Origin: Forficula auricularia
Lineage: Eukaryota; Arthropoda; Insecta; Dermaptera; Forficulidae
Length of the DNA: 64,000 bases
Assembly: GCA_024734495.1 (NCBI GenBank)
Contig: JALMQS010000030.1
Location: 8,984,191-9,048,190 of the forward strand
Reading direction: 5' to 3'
The notes beneath the pieces were generated by a model. It searched no databases, was not told the DNA's origin, and saw only the letters and a list, made by a program, of their open reading frames with translations. Below, in pieces: positions 1-10,305 of this stretch; position 1 is the first letter of the stretch, and each line of letters opens with the position of its first letter. A program made the translations under genes and the position numbers.

Positions 1-420
1 AATTGTTTGTATGTTAATTTAAGCATTAGCTCTATGAAATATGAGCATTTCCTGTTAATAATAATGTAATTTTTAATTATGTTATTTATAATAATTTTCA
101 AAATGAAGATGCGAATTACGTAGGAAAATTCTCAAGCGCCTCATTCTTTATAATATTTAATTTAATTTAAACACTCAGTTTTTTTAACCTTAAGTTTTTA
201 TTTAATCGGAGAAAAGGCGATGGCCGAGGACAGAAATCGATTATAGATAAATAAATTATAACGTGCACAACCATAAACCAGCGATTCCCAAAGTCTGTGT
301 TCTTCGGACCGCTGGGGTCAGTAAGTGAAATATTTAACTTGATATTTAGCTATGTTAGTCTCTTCAAAATACGTAGGGAAACACTATAGAGGGGATTAAT
401 TTGTAAGGGTAAACTTGTAG
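1..420. other. AT-rich stretch, no feature seen
   Basis: I see no coding potential, inverted repeat or recognisable element here. It ends at the oligo(T) run that is the complement of the poly(A) tail of the neighbouring LINE. Confidence 0.5.
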
Positions 421-790
421 ATTTTTTTTTTTATAATGATATTGATACAAGAAGAAGTTGCACCAAGAAGGTACAACCTCTGTAGTCCGTGGTGGACCCT
501 TGTAACGTGAAGATAAGGGGAGATTTAGGGATTGGGTAGCAGTCGAAGGTATCTGTGGATGCTGGTCTTGAAAGATTGAAGGTTATAAGTTGCTGGAAAT
601 ACGGTCGGGGGAAGAGAGTTCCAGTCTCTAGGTGTCATAGGGATAAATGAATTGACGAATGCGTTTGTTCGATTAGTATCTAGTTTAAGCGCGTAGGGGT
701 GTTGAAGAGGGAATGAGAATGATCCGTTATGTGAACTGCTATATCTGCTATTTCTCACTATTACAAGCGACTATATGGTAGGCTTTTGGT
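421..790 (-). pseudogene. 5'-truncated jockey/CR1-type LINE, 3' end of the reverse-transcriptase ORF
   Basis: The minus-strand reading frame at 525-758 ends with the signature SFIPMTPRDWNSLPPTVFP, then TYNLQSFKTSIHRYL, which is the standard C-terminus of arthropod jockey/CR1-type non-LTR retrotransposon ORF2 proteins. Only about 77 residues of the extreme C-terminus remain; endonuclease and RT catalytic motifs are missing, as expected for 5' truncation during target-primed reverse transcription. The 3' UTR continues to an oligo(T) run (about 422-433) that is the poly(A) tail on the minus strand. Copies of the same family lie at 18708-19150 and 38196-39090. I could not identify a clean target-site duplication. 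Clade assignment (jockey versus CR1) is uncertain. Confidence 0.8.
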
Positions 791-839
791 AAAAAAGGAC
801 ATATCTCTTGCATCTTTTCTTAAAGGTTGGTATAGATTT

Positions 840-1095
840 TATTTTATTTTTCTCTAAAACGATGTCTTCTTCTTATAAAGCTTTCTCCTTAGGGAGGTTA
901 GCGATCCATATGGCAAGAATCCTTTTAAGATTACACCTCGAAAGATGTCAATCGACGAGCATTCGAACCATCTCCACCAGGAGGAATTCAGCCAAGAGTT
1001 CTGGCGCCAGCCAACCTATCTTCTACCCTCAATCTTCCCCTCAATAATCAGGGGGAGAATTTTGTATTGGTTACCAAGCATAATATGACATAAAT
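840..1095 (-). pseudogene. RTE-type LINE fragment, extreme C-terminus
   Basis: Read on the minus strand this encodes IIEGKIEGRR, then a damaged basic stretch, WFECSSIDIFR, and in the next frame ILAIWIANLPKE. This order matches the C-terminal tail of the RTE-like endonuclease-reverse transcriptases common in arthropods (GKIxGxRxxGRRR..SWLxNLxxWxG.SSxxxFRAA..IANLRRE). At least one stop codon and one frameshift are present, so it is a dead remnant. A related fragment is at 39690-40050. The open frame on the plus strand over the same bases is only its antisense shadow. Confidence 0.7.
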
Positions 1096-1834
1096 ATTTA
1101 GTTTTTTCTCTATTTGAGCTTTAACGATGCCTGCGATTAAAAAAAAAATAACTTTTCTTGTCAAATATCATATGTTCTATGAATTATATATTTTTTTTTA
1201 TCTCGATTGGAACATTGTGAGGGGATTAATTTTAAAGTGGAAAATTGGTTGGGTGTTTCAAAGAAGACAAGGCTGTAAGTAAAAGTCGTGAGGTACACAC
1301 CTCACCTGTCAAGTAAAGAAAAAACTAGTTCATTTGGTCTATATGTATAAAAAACGCAATTCTTATTTGTTTTGTTATATTTTTAATGAAAAAACATCCA
1401 ATTGTGACTCAAACAACAAAGAATTCTACAAATTCATATTCTGCTAAAAGACACTTGATTGAGGGTGTCCGAAACGTCCATTAAAAATAAAAAAGAACAC
1501 AAAAACTATAGTTTGATTTTTTCCATCTTCAGGAATTAAATTAGGGGTTCTTAAACTTATGTAGTCCGAGGACCTCCTCTTGAACAATATTTTTTTTTTT
1601 GCTAACCCCTACTCACTCTAATTTTATGCCTTTTTTGAAGCTTAATTTCTTGCTCAATAATCTGATAGGTATTACATTATAATAAATTTTGGTAAAATTT
1701 TATCGCTGGTTAACTAAATAAATGGTCTTGCGCATTTATATATGGTAGATTAACATTTTTATTAGCATATAGAATAAAAAAACATAAAATTCATAAAATT
1801 AGTAATAAGAATAATAAATATCGGGATAGTGATA
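1096..1834. other. AT-rich spacer with possible decayed hammerhead-like remnants
   Basis: No coding sequence seen. At about 1448-1480 a stretch with TGTCCGAAACGTCC resembles the second half of the family-D hammerhead motif found at 57876, and at 1528-1542 the string CCATCTTCAGGAATT matches the family-B motif read in reverse, but neither has a complete core. Confidence 0.3.
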
Positions 1835-2130
1835 TTCCATAAAGTAAAGAAATTTTTTTTAGATATAAATTACTAGGTAGGTTTCACATAAATAAAAGAT
1901 CAGATGCTTGTTTAGCACGACTCAATATATATTTCGGGTTGTAAGCCCATCTTCAGGAATTCACAAAGGACACTCAAGATGTGCTTACACCCCGAAATAT
2001 ATATTGAGTCGTGCTAAACAAGCATCTGATCTTTATTTATGTGAAACCTACCTAGTATTTTTATATAAAAAATTTCTTTACTTTATTTAATATGTTTCAC
2101 CAAAAAACTACACCATTCTCCCTTAAAAAA
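1835..2130. mobile_element. Palindromic Penelope-like insert, family B, with target duplication
   Basis: A 296-bp insert is flanked by the 9-bp direct repeat ATAGTGATA (1826-1834 and 2131-2139). It consists of two inverted arms of about 105 bp (about 1838-1945 and 1985-2090) plus a one-sided tail at the right end beginning ATGTTTCACC. That tail is shared with other family-B copies (27388-27960, 42823-43217, 47239-47305, 58335-58375). Each arm contains a hammerhead-like motif. No coding sequence is present. The architecture (inverted terminal pieces, one-sided conserved tail, variable target duplication, hammerhead-like core) suggests a Penelope-like retroelement; assignment is inference because no RT domain is present in the window. 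Confidence 0.65.
1926..1957 (-). ncRNA. Hammerhead-like motif, family B, in the left arm
   Basis: On the minus strand: CCTGAAGA core (C-U-G-A-N-G-A), one extra nucleotide, then a GGG...CCC stem II, then GAAAT followed by an AT-rich segment able to form only a one- or two-pair stem III. The mirrored copy in the right arm (about 1970-2005) has lost the CUGA core. Weak stem II; activity is doubtful. Confidence 0.4.
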
Positions 2131-2203
2131 ATAGTGATAATAGTATATTTTTTCGAGAGATACAGCAAAATTTATTTCTATGTATTATATAATTTATTTG
2201 TTT

Positions 2204-2311
2204 GAGAATATAGTTTCGAAGGTTTGAACTTCATTATCAGTCTCATTGATTTCTCTTTATGAATCAACAACTCTGCTTCTTTCCGCAAAACAAAATATTT
2301 TCAATTGTATA
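2204..2311 (-). mobile_element. Penelope-like fragment, family C, with decayed hammerhead motif
   Basis: The plus-strand order is reverse-complement hammerhead motif (2204-2243), then TCATTGATTTCTCTTTATGA, then a tail ending TTTTCAATTG. The same tail, containing variants of CTGCTACTCTCGGCAAAA, ends family-A and family-C copies at 9704, 13658, 20885, 21240, 27765 and (reversed) 40177. The core reads CTGATAA rather than CTGATGA, so the invariant G8 of the hammerhead is lost and this copy should be inactive. No target duplication was resolved. Confidence 0.55.
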
Positions 2312-2382
2312 GTGCCTTATCTATTTCTCAAAACCTTGTTTCACTTTCAACTGCAGTTACTAATTAATTAATCTACTGGGAT

Positions 2383-2785
2383 TCAACGAGTGAATTCTGG
2401 AGTGTTTTCCTTTTTTGCAGAGTGACAAAGGAGCGCCTCCGGGGATACCTCGACTTCAATCGACATCGCCTTCGGGGTGGTCGCCGAGTAGGCGGTGACG
2501 GGGCTGAAGCTCTCCCAGAAGACATCACTGCAAATGGTGGCGTCGTTAATAAAGAGCCGCCTTCCTGAGAGCGGGCTCCGGTACTCCGGAAAAAACATAC
2601 CCGGAGAGTACCGAGAACTCCTTCCTCAATGCCAATGCCGACCACTCCACAACCTCGGTCAACTCCTCCGTCCCCTCTCTCCCCCATTCACCTTCCCCCA
2701 ATGCAACCCCCGCTTCCTGAAGAGGCGCGGATACAGTTGTGGTTGCGCGATGTGCCATAATCCCCTGGAAAGGGTAATTTCGCAT
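2383..2785. other. GC-rich island of unknown origin, overlapping short frames on both strands
   Basis: This 400-bp block is strikingly GC-rich against its AT-rich surroundings. On the minus strand two overlapping frames (2546-2785 and 2383-2598) together could represent one sequence interrupted by a frameshift near 2590; a plus-strand frame also covers 2495-2788. I recognise no domain in any of them. It could be a decayed exon, a fragment of a GC-rich mobile element, or recently transferred sequence. I make no functional claim. Confidence 0.35.
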
Positions 2786-2789
2786 TGAA

Positions 2790-3670
2790 TACGCACGTAA
2801 CTTCTAAATTATGATAATAATTAAGTATAGTGTTTCAATTTCTTAAAACAAAAATCAATTATTATTTACTGAATATAGTTAATGTCTAGATCTAGATCTG
2901 CATAATCATATTTTAAATCCAAATTCCAGGAAGGCAGGGAGACACTAAGATTAGATTTTCACACAGGATTTGCGGAAACTTAACTTTGGAGAACAATAAA
3001 AAAATTGTGTATTTTGACTTGTGAGGTTTTTTTTTCCAGAACCAGCGATATAAAGAAGAGAAGCTAATAAATTGTGGTGAAAGTGGAATCGCGTTTATGC
3101 CAGAAAAGTTACGTCTCAAGGATTAGTAATTTTGACACTGGGTTTCAATTTTTGAAGATGCCAAAGCCCCTTTGACCTGATCTGACCCCTTTTGTAAATT
3201 TATTTTGTAAAGAAAATGAAAAATTATTCATTTTTTTAGCTAATGAGTTACTAATTTTTTATGTAATTTGAAAAATATTTTATTTAAAAAAAAGATTTTT
3301 TCAAAATATATATCTATTTTAAGTATATTTTGATACTGTTGCAAGTATATTTTAATAGTCTTTATAATAAGTGTGTACTAATATTATATATAAAACAAAA
3401 AAAAAAACTGTGTGGCAAAAAATATTTATCTCTGAGGCTCACAAGCCTTTTACTCACATTTTGCTATTCATTTCTTAACAAATTATAAGATGGAATAATT
3501 TAAAAAATTGTCATATGTCCTGGAATTGTAATTTTTATTATTTATTTATTGCATATTATTATAGTGATATATAGTCAAAAACTAAATTAGTTTTCTCTAT
3601 TTGTAAAATAAAATAAAATAATCAATAGGGAGAGATAAGGTAGCCAGGACTTTAATTTTTTTAATCTCCT
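2790..3670. other. AT-rich spacer, nothing recognised
   Basis: Simple AT-rich sequence with short A and T runs. I see no coding frame, inverted repeat or known element. Confidence 0.4.
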
Positions 3671-3674
3671 CTAA

Positions 3675-3777
3675 GGAGCTGGTTGTATGTCGCAAAGTAA
3701 ATGCTTCTACCACTAACACAGGGTAGACTAGGATGGCCAATCAGATGCCTGGCATTGTTGCGACATACAACCGGCCC
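3675..3777. mobile_element. PIF/Harbinger-like MITE with TAA duplication
   Basis: A 103-bp insert has inverted ends GGAGCTGGTTGTATGTCGC and (right end, inverted) GGGCCGGTTGTATGTCGC, flanked on both sides by TAA (3672-3674, 3778-3780). Three-base TWA duplications and G-rich termini are typical of PIF/Harbinger elements. It has no coding capacity and would depend on a transposase elsewhere. Confidence 0.6.
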
Positions 3778-4485
3778 TAAGAAGAATATCCCATAGTAAA
3801 CGTTTAAACAAATACGAATGAAAACTATTCATAACTGAAAACGAATTACTAAATAATCACTGGTATAAGCATTTTATTTTTATAATTAAATTTTTTTTCA
3901 TTAATTAGACATCTCAGCTCTCTTTGTATATTTTATAGTTGTATGGATTTTTCTATATATCTATACGTAAGTACATACTTAAGTAACCACCATAGAAATT
4001 AATTAATTAAAGAAATATTAATTTTAAACTGCTACGGATTTTTAGATATTTTGATTGGAGGTAAAAATCAATAGAAAAATAAATTCACCTCAAGATTTCG
4101 TTCTTTATTTGAGATTTTTCAAAGTTTTAAATTTATTTTTTTATTTTAAACCGATCAACTAAACAAGTGGTATTTTTAATTATACTAGAAGAGATCGAAT
4201 AATAATTCCGTATGATATGTTAAGACAGCATTCTGAGTTTTGTGTCTTACTTTAATTTTCTGCATAAACCCCTCGAAGTTTAACGCTCTAGGAATGAAAC
4301 TTCAAAACCACAAATAAGTGTCGCTGTTGTCCTCTCTTTGTATGCGATTCAAGTTATTAAAAAAAAAAAAAAAATATCCTTGCATGTGCAACGTGCATTT
4401 TAGATAGAGAATGCAATTTGCATAAATGGTAAATATAAATATAGAACATGTATAAGGCGAAGCTTAACCTACACGGTTGAATTAA

Positions 4486-4611
4486 AGGCATATTCACCTA
4501 CAATGATATGACCCTAAACAAGGACATTCCTATTTAAAATAATGATTTAATTTTTTTTGCACTCGTCAGCTGACGTGTTAACACGACAAGTATTCGTAGT
4601 GTAAATACGCC
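4486..4611. mobile_element. MITE with AGGC(A/G)TATT termini, probable TTAA target
   Basis: Ends AGGCATATTCACCTAC (left) and, inverted from the right, GGCGTATTTACACTACG form an imperfect terminal inverted repeat. Both sides abut TTAA, suggesting a TTAA target preference. About 125 bp, no coding capacity. Superfamily not certain. Confidence 0.5.
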
Positions 4612-5054
4612 TTAAGACACAAACAAAAAACGTCTTTATGTTGTATAGAATTGAGGGTCCTTAGCTCTAGTCTTTTAATATCTGGGATAGGATAAGAAAT
4701 GAAGAGAAGACAACAATGTTGGATACCTGATATGTTGCAGGTGACAAAGAAACGATGTCAGGAGTCCTGGTTTTAATGGGAGACGAGAGAATGGCAAACC
4801 CTTTTATTAAAACCCTCAACAAGGACACCTAATAGATGGCTAGCTAAAAAATTTCTTGACAAACATAATGAAATCCTAAAATAAGAATAAGAAATAAGAC
4901 ATGTTTAGCTAAGAAGTCTAACGTGAAATAATAAACTAATTCTTAAGAATAAAGAAAATAAAAACTTAAAAAATCTGAAATAAAAAGACGAAACAATGCT
5001 TTTGGATTAAGTTTTGTTTTGATTCTTATCTCACATCCAAACACTTATATATCG

Positions 5055-5310
5055 AAGCTGATCTTACAAAACCCCGTAACTCCGATTTTAGGTCAAATAC
5101 GTATTACCGATACATATACCGACCAGCTTTTCACGGTCACGTTTCACGTCTGTCTATTGAAACCTTATTATTCTATTCCAATCCGCTGTACGGACAAAAA
5201 ATAAATATTGCATTGTATTTGTATGTAGGTATTATTGTTTAAAATGGTTTTTCTTTTTTTCTGGCAAACAATGAATTTAGAACTTTCGAGGTTTTGTAAG
5301 ATCTGCCCGA
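5055..5310. mobile_element. MITE with CTGATCTTACAAAAC inverted ends
   Basis: Left end GCTGATCTTACAAAACC and right end GAGGTTTTGTAAGATC are inverted repeats about 255 bp apart. The same element in opposite orientation lies at 19565-19797 inside the hAT transposon; both share an internal segment containing GACCAGCTTTTCACGG-like and GAAACCTTATTATTC-like strings. Non-coding; an autonomous partner is not present. Confidence 0.6.
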
Positions 5311-5368
5311 TATGTAAAATTTAAAAATGATGGTCATAAATCTCATCATTAAATTATTAATTTTATTT

Positions 5369-5872
5369 ATCGTCGCCTTAGAGAGTAAACCTGCTTGCTA
5401 ACTCCTAACAAGCAAATTTTACAGGGGAGAGAGGGAACAAACAATATTTAATATTGTTGTTATGGAAAATTTTTTCGCATTTTTTGTCTACAACTTACGA
5501 TCGTAATTTTAAGTAGCAGTTTTACTTGGACGATGCTGCATTTCTTTTTCTGTCGAACGGTATTAATATGTCATATATTGTCGGCTCAGAGTGTAAGCCA
5601 TCTAATTCCATTTTTTATCATATATGACATATTAATATCGTTCGAAAGAAAAAAATGCAGTATCTTCCAAATAAAACTGCTACTTAAAATTACGATCGTA
5701 AGTTGTAGAAAAAAATGTGAAAAATAGTTATTTCCATAACAACAATATTGAATTTTGTTTGTTTTTTCTCTCCCCTGTAAAATTTCCTTGTTGTGAGTTA
5801 GCAGGTTTACTCTCTAAGGCGACGAAATGATAAAAAATGGAGTTAACAGCTTTACACTCTAAGCCGACGTTA
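5369..5872. repeat. Foldback element with about 230-bp inverted arms
   Basis: CGTCGCCTTAGAGAGTAAAC at the left returns inverted near 5803-5826, and the arms run inward through TACGATCGTAA to a centre near 5590-5630. A second end-like motif (GTCGGCTTAGAGTGTAAA, inverted) occurs both in the centre and at 5850-5872, so either the true element ends at 5872 or two related foldbacks overlap. A short open frame at 5533-5727 is a by-product of the palindrome. Confidence 0.65.
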
Positions 5873-5927
5873 TATTATTGGAGTTTAACACGAATAATCT
5901 TTTAAATTAAAAAATGCTTAAGATTAA

Positions 5928-7518
5928 CCCTCATCTGATCCTTAAAAAAATAACAAATATTATCCTTGCATAGAAATCTACGCATATGGAATTTCAATGT
6001 ATTTTGTTTCAAATTATGTTTTTATTTTTAAAATATTTTAAAAGAATTTTAATTAAATTGTGAAATAGATTTATAAACATAAATTTTTATTACTATATTT
6101 TAGATATTTTTTTCCTTCCAACATACGAAACAAGTGTTGTATTTTCTTAAATGCAAATGTAGAATAAGACAATGGAACTTTTTTATATTCCAGAAGTTTT
6201 GGTTGAATACTTCGTTTATTTTTTCTCATTGTTCCAACCATTGTGAGTAGTGGCGTAGACATAAAATTTTCATGGGGAGCGGGGAGGGTCAATCTACAAA
6301 GCAAAAAAATATTTAGAGGGAATTTTTTTATTAAAACAAATACATATTTCAAGAAATTAAAAAAGAACATAATTCTTGATTAAACATATGAAATATATTT
6401 AATTATGGATAGTTTTTCTGGTTGTGATGGCATATACTGACGAAACTTGCATCTACCACGAAAACCAAGTAATAGTTCGTCGACAGTCATACATGCAGAT
6501 GGATTATAAAAGTTCAATAAAATGTCCGACCATTTCTCAAATAATTCGGTGCAAACTTGTCAAGAGATTTTTGTTGCCGTCTGCTAATGACATCATCAAA
6601 CCAAAATATCATATATATGAATGTTTCAAGTCAGAGATTCGTTTTTAAATCTATGAAAATAAAAAAAGATTCATGAAATTCATTTAGAAATACCATAACA
6701 AGAAAACTTTAACAATTTACCTGTAAACACCAGATAAAATGTGTACAGCAAGATATGCATGCAACAAATTTGAGACGATTTCGATTGTGTTTTCTCCGAA
6801 CTGTGCCTTCGCAAATGCGTTTGAATGTTTCAAAATCAAATTTTCAATATAAGATGGAAAGAAAAGCAAAAAAGTATCTTTGAAACAATCGAAACGAGCT
6901 CTTGCAAATCTTGTTGTCCCCGGACGAATAGAAAAAATATTCTCATTCGATAATCTTCCAACACGATAATTTGTAGACTCAGAGTGCCATTTTTTAAATA
7001 AATAATGGATCAGTTCCTGTTCCTACACTGGGAAGTACTGAATCATCGATTTCGTCATTTTCTTCTTCTTCAAAATCAGATTCCATTGGTTCGCCATGGT
7101 TGCTACTTTATGAAGAATCATTATCTTGTTCAGAGTCTGATTCAAGAAGCATTGCTTCGATTTCCTCGTTAGTTAAATATTTCGTTCTTGCCATGTTTTA
7201 TTTTATAATATATATAGGTATTGTTAGTTCAAAACAATATTCAATAACAATCTTCACTCGAAATAAAACTTGTCTATGCAGAATGAACGAGAAAATACAT
7301 ATGCGTAGAAAAGAAACTACGCATGCAGTGTAGACAAAGTAAGTTTTTAAATATATTAACTCCAGATGCAAATTTAAAATAATTAAAAGTTAATTTTTAA
7401 TCAATATGATAAAAAAATAAAGTCATGAAGTTTCATGAGCCTAAGTTTAGCGATTTAAATAAAAAAATAAAATCAAAATCGGATCTGCGTAGTTTTCTAC
7501 GCAAGGATCAGAATAGGG
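5928..7518 (-). mobile_element. Decayed piggyBac transposon bounded by TTAA
   Basis: Both boundaries are TTAA (5924-5927 and 7519-7522), the piggyBac target, and the ends are inverted: CCCTCATCTGATCCTT on the left and AAGGATCAGAATAGGG on the right. Subterminal inverted pieces containing TCTACGCA lie just inside each end. The 1.59-kb element contains the broken transposase described separately and is shorter than the usual 2-2.5 kb, consistent with internal deletion. Confidence 0.85.
6071..7194 (-). pseudogene. piggyBac-family transposase, broken
   Basis: The minus strand starts at an ATG at 7194 (MARTKYLTNEEIEAMLLESDS, an acidic N-terminus usual for the family). Later segments read IFSIRPGTTRFARARFD, AFLLFF-like FLLFFPSYIENLI, then MTVDELLLGFRGRCKFRQYM, which holds the first catalytic Asp of the DDD triad, and finally TPLLTMVGTMRKNKRSIQPK near the C-terminal side. 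Several stop codons and frameshifts separate these blocks, and the section between the first catalytic Asp and MVGTMRKNK (about 6300-6415) is missing, so the second catalytic Asp is absent. Identity is firm from the ordered motifs plus TTAA boundaries; activity is excluded. Confidence 0.85.
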
Positions 7519-7522
7519 TTAA

Positions 7523-9703
7523 TAAATATTTATAGAATTATTATTTTTTTTTATTGGGCCGATAAAAAAAAGATTTGTTTCTTTAAATAGGGCTTTTCAA
7601 ACCACGAGTTATCTGCAACTCTTCGGGACGATGCGTAAATAATATTATATCTATTGAAATAGCATAATATTATTTATTTTATATATCAGGTATAATAATT
7701 AGTATAAGAGTTTTTGTTTTTAGTGATATGTTATGTTTGTATTATAAATGATCATTTATAATGGCTTGAAATTATTTTGTCCCTAAAATAGAAAAAATAT
7801 CCATCATTTTACATTAAATGCTTAAGATGAATTTGCAGAGTTTTTTATTAGTTCATATCTCAAGCTTATATTCGAATTAAACAAAGAAAATAAAACATGA
7901 ACGTTTGTGTCAAAATGGAATTTCCAATATTGTAAGTTGACCATAACGGCTATTTGTTATTGTCATTTAGATAAATCACTATTGACGGCAATCAAAACAT
8001 TCTCCTTAAATTACCTATTCTGGAACGAAGAAATGACAAATAGTGTAAGTTACTATGCCAAAATAAGGAATCACATGTTAATAAATATAATCTTACCTTT
8101 TAATCCTAAATGCAATTTCTTAAATATTTATTGTATGATTAGTTAATTGTCAGATATTTTTACTTTCACATTTATATTCATAGAATAGAATAAGCCGCTT
8201 TGCCATCTCTCAGTCTAACTGCTGGGTATTTTTTTATCTTTAGGTGCCAGCTAAATCAGCTGTTAAAAATATGTGGAGCCCCCCTTGGATCAGACCTAAG
8301 AATTGTCTCAATTTCTCTAACTATAGTATATAGTACGTTTAGAAAAATCAAGTGATAGAAAACATTATAATTCAACTTTTATATTATTTTGTTCTTTTGA
8401 AATCATTTAGGCACCGTTCTATGTATTATTACAAATAGAATTGAAAAATTAAAGAATCCAAAATAAATACTCTAATCAATACCATCTATATAAGGTTTAT
8501 AAAAAATTTAAAACCGTCGTGAAGGCTTCAGAGGCATAGAATTTAAAAATACACGATTTTATTGATTGCTTAACCCGTATATTGAACTGTTCTATCCAGC
8601 TAGAGAATGTTTAATTATTGCTGGAAGTTATTTAGATTATAATAAAGTGGAAACAATAAAATTATAGAATATGAAGGCTAACGTTCTAGGGGAAAGATAA
8701 TTTAAAATGTAGGATTAAAAATATCTTGAAGAAGTCGTGAGCCATTTTTCTCGTTATCATTTTGATGTCAGCATGGAAAATTATGCGTTTGCTTTGGTTA
8801 ACAAATTACTATTTCTTCAATATTGAAAATTCAAACAGAGGCTCAAAATAGGCTATACTCATTCCCAAATGTCTAATATGGTTAGCGCCCCCTCCTTTCA
8901 TATCATCATGGTATTTCACTCATCTATATTTTATTATAATTAGATTATTACTCTCTTCAATTTATAAATCCAAAGACTGACAAAGCCTCTTTAATGATTA
9001 ATGTCTATAAAGAGTCCTTTTAAAATGTTTCATTTCATATTTATATATATGTTATATATGTTCATTTGTTCATTCTATTGTAAAATATTAAATATTGATG
9101 TTCTTTGAATGGAGTCCTTAGAGAAATTAAAATATCCACTGGAGCTTTACAAAAGCGTGGCAGATACAATTTACTTTAATCGAAACTAACCTTTAAATAA
9201 ATATGAATAAACAAAATAATTAGATTGCGAAATTATACCTCTTTCAAGTCCCAAATAGTTGCAGCAACTTACTTCTAGAAAGGTCACATTTGTATATATT
9301 TAATTAGCCTTTCTTTTTGCTCATTCGTCAGTTAATGGGAGAAATAATAAATAAAAAACTTTCTAGCGGGCTATACGCGAAATGACGTTGGATTGTAGCT
9401 AAGTGAATCACATCTTTTTTTCTCTCTTGGTCCAGACTTAATACTCCGCAGACTCCAATAGCGTAATCCGCAGTAGTATCGCGAGATAAAAATATCTTTT
9501 TCAAATCAGCGCGGTCAAAATAATTCTCGTTGACGTATCAATTATTCTTTGATATATTAATGAGGAAAAAAAATTTATTTAATAAAGTTTGGTTTTTCTA
9601 GCCGTGGTTTATAAACATCTACGTATCTAAACACCTTCAAATACTTTTACGGACTGGTAACTCATTAGAAATGAAGAAACTAAACCAAATAAATGAATAT
9701 TTC
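7523..9703. other. AT-rich spacer
   Basis: No gene or complete element recognised. A small perfect hairpin (TAAATAATATTAT and its inverse) sits at about 7635-7677. Confidence 0.4.
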
Positions 9704-9765
9704 ATTCTCTTTTATTGTCTCCTTCAATATAAAATATTCTGTTACTCTCGGCAAAAACTTTCAAT
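9704..9765. mobile_element. 62-bp truncated Penelope-like insertion, family A tail only
   Basis: The sequence TCTCTTTTATTGTCTCC through TTTCAATT is the terminal segment of family A (compare 13585-13658). It is flanked by an 11-bp direct repeat, TGAATATTTCA, at both ends. A one-sided truncation with an intact target duplication shows that it inserted as a truncated reverse transcript rather than decaying in place. Confidence 0.65.
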
Positions 9766-10305
9766 TGAATATTTCAGTTAAATTAATTGTATATCATTTT
9801 GATCAGTAAAAAATAATTGATCAATTTCTATTTATGCCATTAAATTAATTAAATTAAAATAAATAGGTTTGTAGAATTTAATTTTTCGAAAAAAAATCCA
9901 AAATTGTAAAATCCTATTATTCTAAGGTTATTAATGTATAAAATAAAAATAATTTCATAGTAGAATTCTATATATATTTATATACAATATGATAATAAAT
10001 ACAATATTGAATGATGAGATCAATGATTATTTTATTACTAAAGGATTATAAAATTATACGAATTTATTGATATTTAATGTAAAATTGTAATAGTTGTTGA
10101 GATAGAAAATGGATTTATTTAAATAATATAATTAGAAATAATGATAATATATTATATAAGATATTTGTATAAATAGAAAAAATAATGAATAAGTCGAAAA
10201 AAATAATGAATAAGAATAAAATAAAAATAGTTTTAATTAATTTTCAAGATTATTTATTTCCCCAGTTGTTAATATTTTAGATCATAGGTAAGTTATAAGT
10301 ATTAT

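Noticed and set aside
1448..1480. Hammerhead-like string with GTCCGAAACGTCC
   Set aside because: The first core half reads CTTGATTGA; too degenerate to call.
5533..5727. 64-codon plus-strand frame
   Set aside because: Lies entirely inside a foldback palindrome; its codons are constrained by the mirrored arm, not by protein selection.
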